Positions 26,225 through 41,008 of a stretch of 64,000 bases of DNA are shown here, one piece after another; the stretch's first letter is position 1; each line of letters opens with the position of its first letter. The position numbers and the translations under genes are program-made. This DNA is from Auanema rhodensis (taxonomy: Eukaryota; Nematoda; Chromadorea; Rhabditida; Rhabditidae): assembly GCA_964057225.1 (NCBI GenBank), contig CAXKVF010000074.1, forward strand, positions 744,001-808,000, in the 5' to 3' direction. The notes beneath the pieces were generated by a model. It worked only from the letters and a program-made list of their open reading frames with translations. It was not told the DNA's origin and did not search any database.

Positions 26225-29200
26225 TTGATATTGGTGCATGGTAACCATGACTTTGAAATTTACGTGAACTTTAATTTATGCTAATTAAATGTACACGTGA
26301 TGTGCACTTGGTATGTAACTCGCTTCACGTGAAAGATAAAGAGATGCGGTTTTCAAAATTAGATTCCCCATGTCCATATTAGTCTAAAAACAAATTTTTA
26401 TTGATATTGGTTCATGGTAACCATGACTTTGAAATTTACGTGAACTTTAATTTATGCTAATTAAATGTACACGTGATGTGCACTTGGTATGTAACTCGCT
26501 TCACGTGAAAGATAAAGAGATGCGGTTTTCAAAATTAGATTCCCCATGTCCATATTAGTCTAAAAACAAATTTTTATTGATATTGGTGCATGGTAACCAT
26601 GACTTTGAAATTTACGTGAACTTTAATTTATGCTAATTAAATGTACACGTGATGTGCACTTGGTATGTAACTCGCTTCACGTGAAAGATAAAGAGATGCG
26701 GTTTTCAAAATTAGATTCCCCATGTCCATATTAGTCTAAAAACAAATTTTTATTGATATTGGTGCATGGTAACCATGACTTTGAAATTTACGTGAACTTT
26801 AATTTATGCTAATTAAATGTACACGAGATGTGCACTTAGTATGTAACTCGCTTCACGTGAAAGATAAAGAGATGCGGTTTTCAAAATTAGATTCCCCATG
26901 TCCATATTAGTCTAAAAACAAATTTTTATTGATATTGGTGCATGGTAACCATGACTTTGAAATTTACGTGAACTTTAATTTATGCTAATTAAATGTACAC
27001 GAGATGTGCACTTAGTATGTAACTCGCTTCACGTGAAAGATAAAGAGATGCGGTTTTCAAAATTAGATTCCCCATGTACATATTAGTCTAAAAACAAATT
27101 TTTATTGATATTGGTTCATGGTAACCATGACTTTGAAATTTACGTGAACTTTAATTTATGCTAATTAAATGTATACGTGGTGTGCACTTGGTATGTAACT
27201 CGCTTCACGTGAAAGATAAAGAGATGCGGTTTTCAAAATTAGATTCCCCATGTCCATATTAGTCTAAAAACAAATTTTTATTGATATTGGTGCATGGTAA
27301 CCATGACTTTGAAATTTACGTGAACTTTAATTTATGCTAATTAAATGTACACGTGATGTGCACTTGGTATGTAACTCGCTTCACGTGAAAGATAAAGAGA
27401 TGCGGTTTTCAAAATTAGATTCCCCATGTGCATATTAGTCTAAAAACAAATTTTTATTGATATTGGTGCATGGTAACCATGACTTTGAAATTTACGTGAA
27501 CTTTAATTTATGCTAATTAAATGTACACGTGATGTGCACTTGGTATGTAACTCGCTTCACGTGAAAGATAAGGAGATGCGGTTTTCAAAATTAGATTCCC
27601 CATGTCCATATTAGTCTAAAAACAAATTTTTATTGATATTGGTGCATGGTAACCATGACTTTGAAATTTACGTGAACTTTAATTTATGCTAATTAAATGT
27701 ACACGTGATGTGCACTTGGTATGTAACTCGCTTCACGTGAAAGATAAAGAGATGCGGTTTTCAAAATTAGATTCGCCATGTCCATATTAGTCTAAAAACA
27801 AATTTTTATTGATATTGGTTCATGGTAACCATGACTTTGAAATTTACGTGAACTTTAATTTATGCTAATTAAATGTACACGTGATGTGCACTTGGTATGT
27901 AACTCGCTTCACGTGAAAGATAAAGAGATGCGGTTTTCAAAATTAGATTCCCCAAGTCCATATTAGTCTAAAAACAAATTTTTATTGATATTGGTTCATG
28001 GTAACCATGACTTTGAAATTTACGTGAACTTTAATTTATGCTAATTAAATGTACACGTGATGTGCACTTGGTATGTAACTCGCTTCACGTGAAAGATAAA
28101 GAGATGCGGTTTTCAAAATTAGATTCCCCATGTCCATATTAGTCTAAAAACAAATTTTTATTGATATTGGTGCATGGTAACCATGACTTTGAAATTTACG
28201 TGAACTTTAATTTATGCTAATTAAATGTACACGTGATGTGCACTTGGTATGTAACTCGCTTCACGTGAAAGATAAAGAGATGCGGTTTTCAAAATTAGAT
28301 TCCCCATGTCCATATTAGTCTAAAAACAAATTTTTATTGATATTGGTGCATGGTAACCATGACTTTGAAATTTACGTGAACTTTAATTTATGCTAATTAA
28401 ATGTACACGTGATGTGCACTTGGTATGTAACTCGCTTCACGTGAAAGATAAAGAGATGCGGTTTTCAAAATTAGATTCCCCATGTCCATATTAGTTTAAA
28501 AACAAATTTTTATTGATATTGGTGCATGGTAACCATGACTTTGAAAGTTACGTGAACTTTAATTTATGCTAATTAAATGTACACGTGATGTGCACTTGGT
28601 ATGTAACTCGCTTCACGTGAAAGATAAAGAGATGTGGTTTTCAAAATTAGATTCCCCATGTCCATATTAGTCTAAAAACAAATTTTTATTGATATTGGTT
28701 CATGGTAACCATGACTTTGAAATTTACGTGAACTTTAATTTATGCTAATTAAATGTACACGTGATGTGCACTTGGTATGTAACTCGCTTCACGTGAAAGA
28801 TAAAGAGATGCGGTTTTCAAAATTAGATTCCCCATGTCCATATTAGTCTAAAAACAAATTTTTATTGATATTGGTGCATGGTAACCATGACTTTGAAATT
28901 TACGTGAACTTTAATTTATGCTAATTAAATGTACACGTGATGTGCACTTGGTATGTAACTCGCTTCACGTGAAAGATGAAGAGATGCGGTTTGCAAAATT
29001 AGATTCCCCATGTCCATATTAGTCTAAAAACAAATTTTTATTGATATTGGTGCATGGTAACCATGACTTTGAAAGTTACGTGAACTTTAATTTATGCTAA
29101 TTAAATGTACACGTGATGTGCACTTGGTATGTAACTCGCTTCACGTGAAAGATAAAGAGATGTGGTTTTCAAAATTAGATTCCCCATGTCCATATTAGTC

Positions 29201-30976
29201 TAAAAACAAATTTTTATTGATATTGGTTCATGGTAACCATGACTTTGAAATTTACGTGAACTTTAATTTATGCTAATTAAATGTACACGTGATGTGCACT
29301 TGGTATGTAACTCGCTTCACGTGAAAGATAAAGAGATGCGGTTTTCAAAATTAGATTCCCCATGTCCATATTAGTCTAAAAACAAATTTTTATTGATATT
29401 GCTTCATGGTAACCATGACTTTGAAATTTACGTGAACTTTAATTTATGCTAATTAAATGTACACGTGATGTGCACTTGGTATGTAACTCGCTTCACGTGA
29501 AAGATGAAGAGATGCGGTTTGCAAAATTAGATTCCCCATGTCCATATTAGTCTAAAAACAAATTTTTATTGACATTGGTGCATGGTAACCATGACTTTGA
29601 AATTTACGTGAACTTTAATTTATGCTAATTAAATGTACACGTGATGTGCACTTGGTATGTAACTCGCTTCACGTGAAAGATAAAGAGATGCGGTTTTCAA
29701 AATTAGATTCCCCATGTCCATATTAGTCTAAAAACAAATTTTTATTGATATTGGTGCATGGTAACCATGACTTTGAAATTTACGTGAACTTTAATTTATG
29801 CTAATTAAATGTACACGTGATGTGCACTTGGTATGTAACTCGCTTCACGTGAAAGATGAAGAGATGCGGTTTTCAAAATTAGATTCCCCATGTCCATATT
29901 AGTCTAAAAACAAATTTTTATTGATATTGGTGCATGGTAACCATGACTTTGAAATTTACGTGAACTTTAATTTATGCTAATTAAATGTACACGTGATGTG
30001 CACTTGGTATGTAACTCGCTTCACGTGAAAGATAAAGAGATGCGGTTTTCAAAATTAGATTCCCCATGTGCATATTAGTCTAAAAACAAATTTTTATTGA
30101 TATTGGTGCATGGTAACCATGACTTTGAAATTTACGTGAACTTTAATTTATGCTAATTAAATGTACACGTGATGTGCACTTGGTATGTAACTCGCTTCAC
30201 GTGAAAGATAAGGAGATGCGGTTTTCAAAATTAGATTCCCCATGTCCATATTAGTCTAAAAACAAATTTTTATTGATATTGGTGCATGGTAACCATGACT
30301 TTGAAATTTACGTGAACTTTAATTTATGCTAATTAAATGTACACGTGATGTGCACTTGGTATGTAACTCGCTTCACGTGAAAGATAAAGAGATGCGGTTT
30401 TCAAAATTAGATTCCCCATGTCCATATTAGTCTAAAAACAAATTTTTATTGATATTGGTGCATGGTAACCATGACTTTGAAATTTACGTGAACTTTAATT
30501 TATGCTAATTAAATGTACACGTGATGTGCACTTGGTATGTAACTCGCTTCACGTGAAAGATGAAGAGATGCGGTTTGCAAAATTAGATTCCCCATGTCCA
30601 TATTAGTCTAAAAACAAATTTTTATTGACATTGGTGCATGGTAACCATGACTTTGAAATTTACGTGAACTTTAATTTATGCTAATTAAATGTACACGTGA
30701 TGTGCACTTGGTATGTAACTCGCTTCACGTGAAAGATAAAGAGATGCGGTTTTCAAAATTAGATTCCCCATGTCCATATTAGTCTAAAAACAAATTTTTA
30801 TTGATATTGGTGCATGGTAACCATGACTTTGAAATTTACGTGAACTTTAATTTATGCTAATTAAATGTACACGTGATGTGCACTTGGTATGTAACTCGCT
30901 TCACGTGAAAGATGAAGAGATGCGGTTTTCAAAATTAGATTCCCCATGTCCATATTAGTCTAAAAACAAATTTTTA
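26225..30976 (+). repeat. Satellite domain D (M150-M176): 74a+86a, 116g, 150g, 35g, 129g, 5c families
   Basis: Order: two 74a+86a units (the second also 150a), a 70t+76g unit, then 150g, 116g and 143g units (M153-M158). Next, 35g+123t / t12 / 114g+129g occurs twice as a three-unit repeat (28513-29040 and 29041-29568). Then 114g+129g, 5c, 114g, 150g occurs twice (M168-M171 and M174-M177, six units apart). Nearly all of it has a counterpart 102 to 137 units downstream. Confidence 0.8.
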
Positions 30977-33440
30977 TTGATATTGGTGCATGGTAACCAT
31001 GACTTTGAAATTTACGTGAACTTTAATTTATGCTAATTAAATGTACACGTGATGTGCACTTGGTATGTAACTCGCTTCACGTGAAAGATAAAGAGATGCG
31101 GTTTTCAAAATTAGATTCCCCATGTGCATATTAGTCTAAAAACAAATTTTTATTGATATTGGTGCATGGTAACCATGACTTTGAAATTTACGTGAACTTT
31201 AATTTATGCTAATTAAATGTACACGTGATGTGCACTTGGTATGTAACTCGCTTCACGTGAAAGATAAAGAGATGCGGTTTTCAAAATTAGATTCCCCATG
31301 TGCATATTAGTCTAAAAACAAATTTTTATTGATATTGGTGCATGGTAACCATGACTTTGAAATTTACGTGAACTTTAATTTATGCTAATTAAATGTACAC
31401 GTGATGTGCACTTGGTATGTAACTCGCTTCACGTGAAAGATAAGGAGATGCGGTTTTCAAAATTAGATTCCCCATGTCCATATTAGTCTAAAAACAAATT
31501 TTTATTGATATTGGTGCATGGTAACCATGACTTTGAAATTTACGTGAACTTTAATTTATGCTAATTAAATGTACACGTGATGTGCACTTGGTATGTAACT
31601 CGCTTCACGTGAAAGATAAAGAGATGCGGTTTTCAAAATTAGATTCCCCATGTCCATATTAGTTTAAAAACAAATTTTTATTGATATTGGTGCATGGTAA
31701 CCATGACTTTGAAATTTACGTGAACTTTAATTTATGCTAATTAAATGTACACGTGATGTGCACTTGGTATGTAACTCGCTTCACGTGAGAGATAAAGAGA
31801 TGCGGTTTTCAAAATTAGATTCCCCATGTCCATATTAGTCTAAAAACAAATTTTTATTGATATTGGTTCATGGTAACCATGACTTTGAAATTTACGTGAA
31901 CTTTAATTTATGCTAATTAAATGTACACGTGATGTGCACTTGGTATGTAACTCGCTTCACGTGAAAGATAAAGAGATGCGGTTTTCAAAATTAGATTCCC
32001 CATGTCCATATTAGTCTAAAAACAAATTTTTATTGATTTTGGTGCATGGTAACCATGACTTTGAAATTTACGTGAACTTTAATTTATGCTAATTAAATGT
32101 ACACGTGATGTGCACTTGGTATGTAACTCGCTTCACGTGAAAGATAAAGAGATGCGGTTTTCAAAATTAGATTCCCCATGTCCATATTAGTCTAAAAACA
32201 AATTTTTATTGATATTGGTGCATGGTAACCATGACTTTGAAATTTACGTGAACTTTAATTTATGCTAATTAAATGTACACGTGATGTGCACTTGGTATGT
32301 AACTCGCTTCACGTGAAAGATAAAGAGATGCGGTTTTCAAAATTAGATTCCCCATGTGCATATTAGTCTAAAAACAAATTTTTATTGATATTGGTGCATG
32401 GTAACCATGACTTTGAAATTTACGTGAACTTTAATTTATGCTAATTAAATGTACACGTGATGTGCACTTGGTATGTAACTCGCTTCACGTGAAAGATAAG
32501 GAGATGCGGTTTTCAAAATTAGATTCCCCATGTCCATATTAGTCTAAAAACAAATTTTTATTGATATTGGTGCATGGTAACCATGACTTTGAAATTTACG
32601 TGAACTTTAATTTATGCTAATTAAATGTACACGTGATGTGCACTTGGTATGTAACTCGCTTCACGTGAAAGATAAAGAGATGCGGTTTTCAAAATTAGAT
32701 TCCCCATGTCCATATTAGTTTAAAAACAAATTTTTATTGATATTGGTGCATGGTAACCATGACTTTGAAATTTACGTGAACTTTAATTTATGCTAATTAA
32801 ATGTACACGTGATATGCACTTGGTATGTAACTCGCTTCACGTGAGAGATAAAGAGATGCGGTTTTCAAAATTAGATTCCCCATGTCCATATTAGTCTAAA
32901 AACAAATTTTTATTGATATTGGTTCATGGTAACCATGACTTTGAAATTTACGTGAACTTTAATTTATGCTAATTAAATGTACACGTGATGTGCACTTGGT
33001 ATGTAACTCGCTTCACGTGAAAGATAAAGAGATGCGGTTTTCAAAATTAGATTCCCCATGTCCATATTAGTCTAAAAACAAATTTTTATTGATTTTGGTG
33101 CATGGTAACCATGACTTTGAAATTTACGTGAACTTTAATTTATGCTAATTAAATGTACACGTGATGTGCACTTGGTATGTAACTCGCTTCACGTGAAAGA
33201 TAAAGAGATGCGGTTTTCGAAATTAGATTCCCCATGTCCATATTAGTCTAAAAACAAATTTTTATTGATATTGGTGCATGGTAACCATGACTTTGAAATT
33301 TACGTGAACTTTAATTTATGCTAATTAAATGTACACGTGATGTGCACTTGGTATGTAACTCGCTTCACGTGAAAGATAAAGAGATGCGGTTTTCAAAATT
33401 AGATTCCCCATGTCCATATTAGTCTAAAAACAAATTTTTA
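30977..33440 (+). repeat. Satellite domain E: 6-unit HOR, M178-M183 and M184-M189
   Basis: The period reads 150g, 116g, 160t, 109g, t12, 6t, over six monomers or 1,056 bp. Copies lie at 31153-32208 and 32209-33264. M177, an extra 150g unit, precedes them. M187 has a private change (gatatgcac) and M189 has 131g, so the copies are separable. Two more copies lie in domain F. Confidence 0.85.
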
Positions 33441-34672
33441 TTGATATTGGTTCATGGTAACCATGACTTTGAAATTTACGTGAACTTTAATTTATGCTAA
33501 TTAAATGTATACGTGGTGTGCACTTGGTATATAACTCGCTTCACGTGAAAGATAAAGAGATGCGGTTTTCAAAATTAGATTCCCCATGTCCATATTAGTC
33601 TAAAAACAAATTTTTATTGATATTGGTTCATGGTAACCATGACTTTGAAATTTACGTGAACTTTAATTTATGCTAATTAAATGTACACGTGATGTGCACT
33701 TGGTATGTAACTCGCTTCACGTGAAAGATAAAGAGATGCGGTTTTCAAAATTAGATTCCCCATGTCCATATTAGTCTAAAAACAAATTTTTATTGATATT
33801 GGTTCATGGTAACCATGACTTTGAAATTTACGTGAACTTTAATTTATGCTAATTAAATGTACACGTGATGTGCACTTGGTATGTAACTCGCTTCACGTGA
33901 AAGATAAAGAGATGCGGTTTTCAAAATTAGATTCCCCATGTCCATATTAGTCTAAAAACAAATTTTTATTGATATTGGTTCATGGTAACCATGACTTTGA
34001 AATTTACGTGAACTTTAATTTATGCTAATTAAATGTACACGTGATGTGCACTTGGTATGTAACTCGCTTCACGTGAAAGATAAAGAGATGCGGTTTTTAA
34101 AATTAGATTCCCCATGTCCATATTAGTCTAAAAACAAATTTTCATTGATATTGGTTCATGGTAACCATGACTTTGAATTTTACGTGAACTTTAATTTATG
34201 CTAATTAAATGTACACGTGATGTGCACTTGGTATGTAACTCGCTTCACGTGAAAGATAAAGAGATGCGGTTTTCAAAATTAGATTCCCCATGTCCATATT
34301 AGTCTAAAAACAAATTTTTATTGATATTGGTTCATGGTAACCATGACTTTGAAATTTACGTAAACTTTAATTTATGCTAATTAAATGTACACGTGATGTG
34401 CACTTGGTATGTAACTCGCTTCACGTGAAAGATAAAGAGATGCGGTTTTCAAAATTAGATTCCCCATGTCCATATTAGTCTAAAAACAAATTTTTATTGA
34501 TATTGGTTCATGGTAACCATGACTTTGAATTTAACGTGAACTTTAATTTATGCTAATTAAATGTACACGTGATGTGCACTTGGTATGTAACTCGCTTCAC
34601 GTGAAAGATAAAGAGATGCGGTTTTCAAAATCAGATTCCCCATGTCCATATTAGTCTAAAAACAAATTTTTA
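33441..34672 (+). repeat. Seven-unit block, copy 3 (M191-M197)
   Basis: All seven marker units are present in order, from the 70t+76g+91a unit to the 34t+37a+136c unit. It is part of the longer copy pair at a 36-monomer offset (30977-34672 and 37313-41008). Confidence 0.85.
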
Positions 34673-36080
34673 TTGATATTGGTGCATGGTAACCATGACT
34701 TTGAAATTTACGTGAACTTTAATTTATGCTAATTAAATGTACACGTGATGTGCACTTGGTATGTAACTCGCTTCACGTGAAAGATAAAGAGATGCGGTTT
34801 TCAAAATTAGATTCCCCATGTCCATATTAGTTTAAAAACAAATTTTTATTGATATTGGTGCATGGTAACCATGACTTTGAAATTTACGTGAACTTTAATT
34901 TATGCTAATTAAATGTACACGTGATGTGCACTTGGTATGTAACTCGCTTCACGTGAGAGATAAAGAGATGCGGTTTTCAAAATTAGATTCCCCATGTCCA
35001 TATTAGTCTAAAAACAAATTTTTATTGATATTGGTTCATGGTAACCATGACTTTGAAATTTACGTGAACTTTAATTTATGCTAATTAAATGTACACGTGA
35101 TGTGCACTTGGTATGTAACTCGCTTCACGTGAAAGATAAAGAGATGCGGTTTTCAAAATTAGATTCCCCATGTCCATATTAGTCTAAAAACAAATTTTTA
35201 TTGATATTGGTTCATGGTAACCATGACTTTGAAATTTACGTGAACTTTAATTTATGCTAATTAAATGTACACGTGATGTGCACTTGGTATGTAACTCGCT
35301 TCACGTGAAAGATAAGGAGATGCGGTTTTCAAAATTAGATTCCCCATGTCCATATTAGTCTAAAAACAAATTTTTATTGATATTGGTGCATGGTAACCAT
35401 GACTTTGAAATTTACGTGAACTTTAATTTATGCTAATTAAATGTACACGTGATGTGCACTTGGTATGTAACTCGCTTCACGTGAGAGATAAAGAGATGCG
35501 GTTTTCAAAATTAGATTCCCCATGTCCATATTAGTCTAAAAACAAATTTTTATTGATATTGGTTCATGGTAACCATGACTTTGAAATTTACGTGAACTTT
35601 AATTTATGCTAATTAAATGTACACGTGATGTGCACTTGGTATGTAACTCGCTTCACGTGAAAGATAAAGAGATGCGGTTTTCAAAATTAGATTCCCCATG
35701 TCCATATTAGTCTAAAAACAAATTTTTATTGATATTGGTGCATGGTAACCATGACTTTGAAATTTACGTGAACTTTAATTTATGCTAATTAAATGTACAC
35801 GTGATGTGCACTTGGTATGTAACTCGCTTCACGTGAAAGATAAAGAGATGCGGTTTTCAAAATTAGATTCCCCATGTCCATATTAGTCTAAAAACAAATT
35901 TTTATTGATATTGGTGCATGGTAACCATGACTTTGAAATTTACGTGAACTTTAATTTATGCTAATTAAATGTACACGTGATGTGCACTTGGTATGTAACT
36001 CGCTTCACGTGAAAGATAAAGAGATGCGGTTTTCAAAATTAGATTCCCCATGTCCATATTAGTCTAAAAACAAATTTTTA

Positions 36081-37312
36081 TTGATATTGGTTCATGGTAA
36101 CCATGACTTTGAAATTTACGTGAACTTTAATTTATGCTAATTAAATGTATACGTGGTGTGCACTTGGTATATAACTCGCTTCACGTGAAAGATAAAGAGA
36201 TGCGGTTTTCAAAATTAGATTCCCCATGTCCATATTAGTCTAAAAACAAATTTTTATTGATATTGGTTCATGGTAACCATGACTTTGAAATTTACGTGAA
36301 CTTTAATTTATGCTAATTAAATGTACACGTGATGTGCACTTGGTATGTAACTCGCTTCACGTGAAAGATAAAGAGATGCGGTTTTCAAAATTAGATTCCC
36401 CATGTCCATATTAGTCTAAAAACAAATTTTTATTGATATTGGTTCATGGTAACCATGACTTTGAAATTTACGTGAACTTTAATTTATGCTAATTAAATGT
36501 ACACGTGATGTGCACTTGGTATGTAACTCGCTTCACGTGAAAGATAAAGAGATGCGGTTTTCAAAATTAGATTCCCCATGTCCATATTAGTCTAAAAACA
36601 AATTTTTATTGATATTGGTTCATGGTAACCATGACTTTGAAATTTACGTGAACTTTAATTTATGCTAATTAAATGTACACGTGATGTGCACTTGGTATGT
36701 AACTCGCTTCACGTGAAAGATAAAGAGATGCGGTTTTTAAAATTAGATTCCCCATGTCCATATTAGTCTAAAAACAAATTTTCATTGATATTGGTTCATG
36801 GTAACCATGACTTTGAATTTTACGTGAACTTTAATTTATGCTAATTAAATGTACACGTGATGTGCACTTGGTATGTAACTCGCTTCACGTGAAAGATAAA
36901 GAGATGCGGTTTTCAAAATTAGATTCCCCATGTCCATATTAGTCTAAAAACAAATTTTTATTGATATTGGTTCATGGTAACCATGACTTTGAAATTTACG
37001 TAAACTTTAATTTATGCTAATTAAATGTACACGTGATGTGCACTTGGAATGTAACTCGCTTCACGTGAAAGATAAAGAGATGCGGTTTTCAAAATTAGAT
37101 TCCCCATGTCCATATTAGTCTAAAAACAAATTTTTATTGATATTGGTTCATGGTAACCATGACTTTGAATTTAACGTGAACTTTAATTTATGCTAATTAA
37201 ATGTACACGTGATGTGCACTTGGTATGTAACTCGCTTCACGTGAAAGATAAAGAGATGCGGTTTTCAAAATCAGATTCCCCATGTCCATATTAGTCTAAA
37301 AACAAATTTTTA
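36081..37312 (+). repeat. Seven-unit block, copy 4 (M206-M212)
   Basis: Starts exactly 15 monomers (2,640 bp) after copy 3, with the same seven markers. M211 has a private 88a change near 37048, so this is not a simple read or assembly duplicate of copy 3. Its left flank is two g12 units without 6t. Confidence 0.85.
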
Positions 37313-37488
37313 TTGATATTGGTGCATGGTAACCATGACTTTGAAGTTTACGTGAACTTTAATTTATGCTAATTAAATGTACACGTGATGTGCACTTGGT
37401 ATGTAACTCGCTTCACGTGAAAGATAAAGAGATGCGGTTTTCAAAATTAGATTCCCCATGTGCATATTAGTCTAAAAACAAATTTTTA

Positions 37489-39600
37489 TTGATATTGGTG
37501 CATGGTAACCATGACTTTGAAATTTACGTGAACTTTAATTTATGCTAATTAAATGTACACGTGATGTGCACTTGGTATGTAACTCGCTTCACGTGAAAGA
37601 TAAAGAGATGCGGTTTTCAAAATTAGATTCCCCATGTGCATATTAGTCTAAAAACAAATTTTTATTGATATTGGTGCATGGTAACCATGACTTTGAAATT
37701 TACGTGAACTTTAATTTATGCTAATTAAATGTACACGTGATGTGCACTTGGTATGTAACTCGCTTCACGTGAAAGATAAGGAGATGCGGTTTTCAAAATT
37801 AGATTCCCCATGTCCATATTAGTCTAAAAACAAATTTTTATTGATATTGGTGCATGGTAACCATGACTTTGAAATTTACGTGAACTTTAATTTATGCTAA
37901 TTAAATGTACACGTGATGTGCACTTGGTATGTAACTCGCTTCACGTGAAAGATAAAGAGATGCGGTTTTCAAAATTAGATTCCCCATGTCCATATTAGTT
38001 TAAAAACAAATTTTTATTGATATTGGTGCATGGTAACCATGACTTTGAAATTTACGTGAACTTTAATTTATGCTAATTAAATGTACACGTGATGTGCACT
38101 TGGTATGTAACTCGCTTCACGTGAGAGATAAAGAGATGCGGTTTTCAAAATTAGATTCCCCATGTCCATATTAGTCTAAAAACAAATTTTTATTGATATT
38201 GGTTCATGGTAACCATGACTTTGAAATTTACGTGAACTTTAATTTATGCTAATTAAATGTACACGTGATGTGCACTTGGTATGTAACTCGCTTCACGTGA
38301 AAGATAAAGAGATGCGGTTTTCAAAATTAGATTCCCCATGTCCATATTAGTCTAAAAACAAATTTTTATTGATTTTGGTGCATGGTAACCATGACTTTGA
38401 AATTTACGTGAACTTTAATTTATGCTAATTAAATGTACACGTGATGTGCACTTGGTATGTAACTCGCTTCACGTGAAAGATAAAGAGATGCGGTTTTCAA
38501 AATTAGATTCCCCATGTCCATATTAGTCTAAAAACAAATTTTTATTGATATTGGTGCATGGTAACCATGACTTTGAAATTTACGTGAACTTTAATTTATG
38601 CTAATTAAATGTACACGTGATGTGCACTTGGTATGTAACTCGCTTCACGTGAAAGATAAAGAGATGCGGTTTTCAAAATTAGATTCCCCATGTGCATATT
38701 AGTCTAAAAACAAATTTTTATTGATATTGGTGCATGGTAACCATGACTTTGAAATTTACGTGAACTTTAATTTATGCTAATTAAATGTACACGTGATGTG
38801 CACTTGGTATGTAACTCGCTTCACGTGAAAGATAAGGAGATGCGGTTTTCAAAATTAGATTCCCCATGTCCATATTAGTCTAAAAACAAATTTTTATTGA
38901 TATTGGTGCATGGTAACCATGACTTTGAAATTTACGTGAACTTTAATTTATGCTAATTAAATGTACACGTGATGTGCACTTGGTATGTAACTCGCTTCAC
39001 GTGAAAGATAAAGAGATGCGGTTTTCAAAATTAGATTCCCCATGTCCATATTAGTTTAAAAACAAATTTTTATTGATATTGGTGCATGGTAACCATGACT
39101 TTGAAATTTACGTGAACTTTAATTTATGCTAATTAAATGTACACGTGATGTGCACTTGGTATGTAACTCGCTTCACGTGAGAGATAAAGAGATGCGGTTT
39201 TCAAAATTAGATTCCCCATGTCCATATTAGTCTAAAAACAAATTTTTATTGATATTGGTTCATGGTAACCATGACTTTGAAATTTACGTGAACTTTAATT
39301 TATGCTAATTAAATGTACACGTGATGTGCACTTGGTATGTAACTCGCTTCACGTGAAAGATAAAGAGATGCGGTTTTCAAAATTAGATTCCCCATGTCCA
39401 TATTAGTCTAAAAACAAATTTTTATTGATTTTGGTGCATGGTAACCATGACTTTGAAATTTACGTGAACTTTAATTTATGCTAATTAAATGTACACGTGA
39501 TGTGCACTTGGTATGTAACTCGCTTCACGTGAAAGATAAAGAGATGCGGTTTTCGAAATTAGATTCCCCATGTCCATATTAGTCTAAAAACAAATTTTTA
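37489..39600 (+). repeat. 6-unit HOR, further copies M214-M219 and M220-M225
   Basis: The same cycle of 150g, 116g, 160t, 109g, t12, 6t as at 31153-33264, again in two tandem copies. M225 shares 131g with M189, 36 monomers upstream, showing that the pair was copied as a block rather than amplified independently. Confidence 0.85.
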
Positions 39601-39776
39601 TTGATATTGGTGCATGGTAACCATGACTTTGAAATTTACGTGAACTTTAATTTATGCTAATTAAATGTACACGTGATGTGCACTTGGTATGTAACTCGCT
39701 TCACGTGAAAGATAAAGAGATGCGGTTTTCAAAATTAGATTCCCCATGTCCATATTAGTCTAAAAACAAATTTTTA

Positions 39777-41008
39777 TTGATATTGGTTCATGGTAACCAT
39801 GACTTTGAAATTTACGTGAACTTTAATTTATGCTAATTAAATGTATACGTGGTGTGCACTTGGTATATAACTCGCTTCACGTGAAAGATAAAGAGATGCG
39901 GTTTTCAAAATTAGATTCCCCATGTCCATATTAGTCTAAAAACAAATTTTTATTGATATTGGTTCATGGTAACCATGACTTTGAAATTTACGTGAACTTT
40001 AATTTATGCTAATTAAATGTACACGTGATGTGCACTTGGTATGTAACTCGCTTCACGTGAAAGATAAAGAGATGCGGTTTTCAAAATTAGATTCCCCATG
40101 TCCATATTAGTCTAAAAACAAATTTTTATTGATATTGGTTCATGGTAACCATGACTTTGAAATTTACGTGAACTTTAATTTATGCTAATTAAATGTACAC
40201 GTGATGTGCACTTGGTATGTAATTCGCTTCACGTGAAAGATAAAGAGATGCGGTTTTCAAAATTAGATTCCCCATGTCCATATTAGTCTAAAAACAAATT
40301 TTTATTGATATTGGTTCATGGTAACCATGACTTTGAAATTTACGTGAACTTTAATTTATGCTAATTAAATGTACACGTGATGTGCACTTGGTATGTAACT
40401 CGCTTCACGTGAAAGATAAAGAGATGCGGTTTTTAAAATTAGATTCCCCATGTCCATATTAGTCTAAAAACAAATTTTCATTGATATTGGTTCATGGTAA
40501 CCATGACTTTGAATTTTACGTGAACTTTAATTTATGCTAATTAAATGTACACGTGATGTGCACTTGGTATGTAACTCGCTTCACGTGAAAGATAAAGAGA
40601 TGCGGTTTTCAAAATTAGATTCCCCATGTCCATATTAGTCTAAAAACAAATTTTTATTGATATTGGTTCATGGTAACCATGACTTTGAAATTTACGTAAA
40701 CTTTAATTTATGCTAATTAAATGTACACGTGATGTGCACTTGGTATGTAACTCGCTTCACGTGAAAGATAAAGAGATGCGGTTTTCAAAATTAGATTCCC
40801 CATGTCCATATTAGTCTAAAAACAAATTTTTATTGATATTGGTTCATGGTAACCATGACTTTGAATTTAACGTGAACTTTAATTTATGCTAATTAAATGT
40901 ACACGTGATGTGCACTTGGTATGTAACTCGCTTCACGTGAAAGATAAAGAGATGCGGTTTTCAAAATCAGATTCCCCATGTCCATATTAGTCTAAAAACA
41001 AATTTTTA
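39777..41008 (+). repeat. Seven-unit block, copy 5 (M227-M233)
   Basis: Starts 21 monomers after copy 4 and 36 after copy 3. M229 has a private 95t change near 40223. The left flank shares 6t+131g (M225) with copy 3 (M189). The right flank matches copy 2, so this copy sits at a junction of two ancestries. Confidence 0.85.

Larger units (their letters stand above)
33441..41008 (+). repeat. Satellite domain F (M191-M233): mosaic of C- and E-type blocks
   Basis: Holds three copies of the seven-unit block and two copies of the 6-unit HOR. Between copies 3 and 4 lie eight units (34673-36080) with 160t, 109g, 116g and 109g markers that resemble a shuffled 6-unit HOR. M213-M233 duplicates M177-M197 at an offset of 36 units. 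No non-satellite sequence. Confidence 0.8.
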
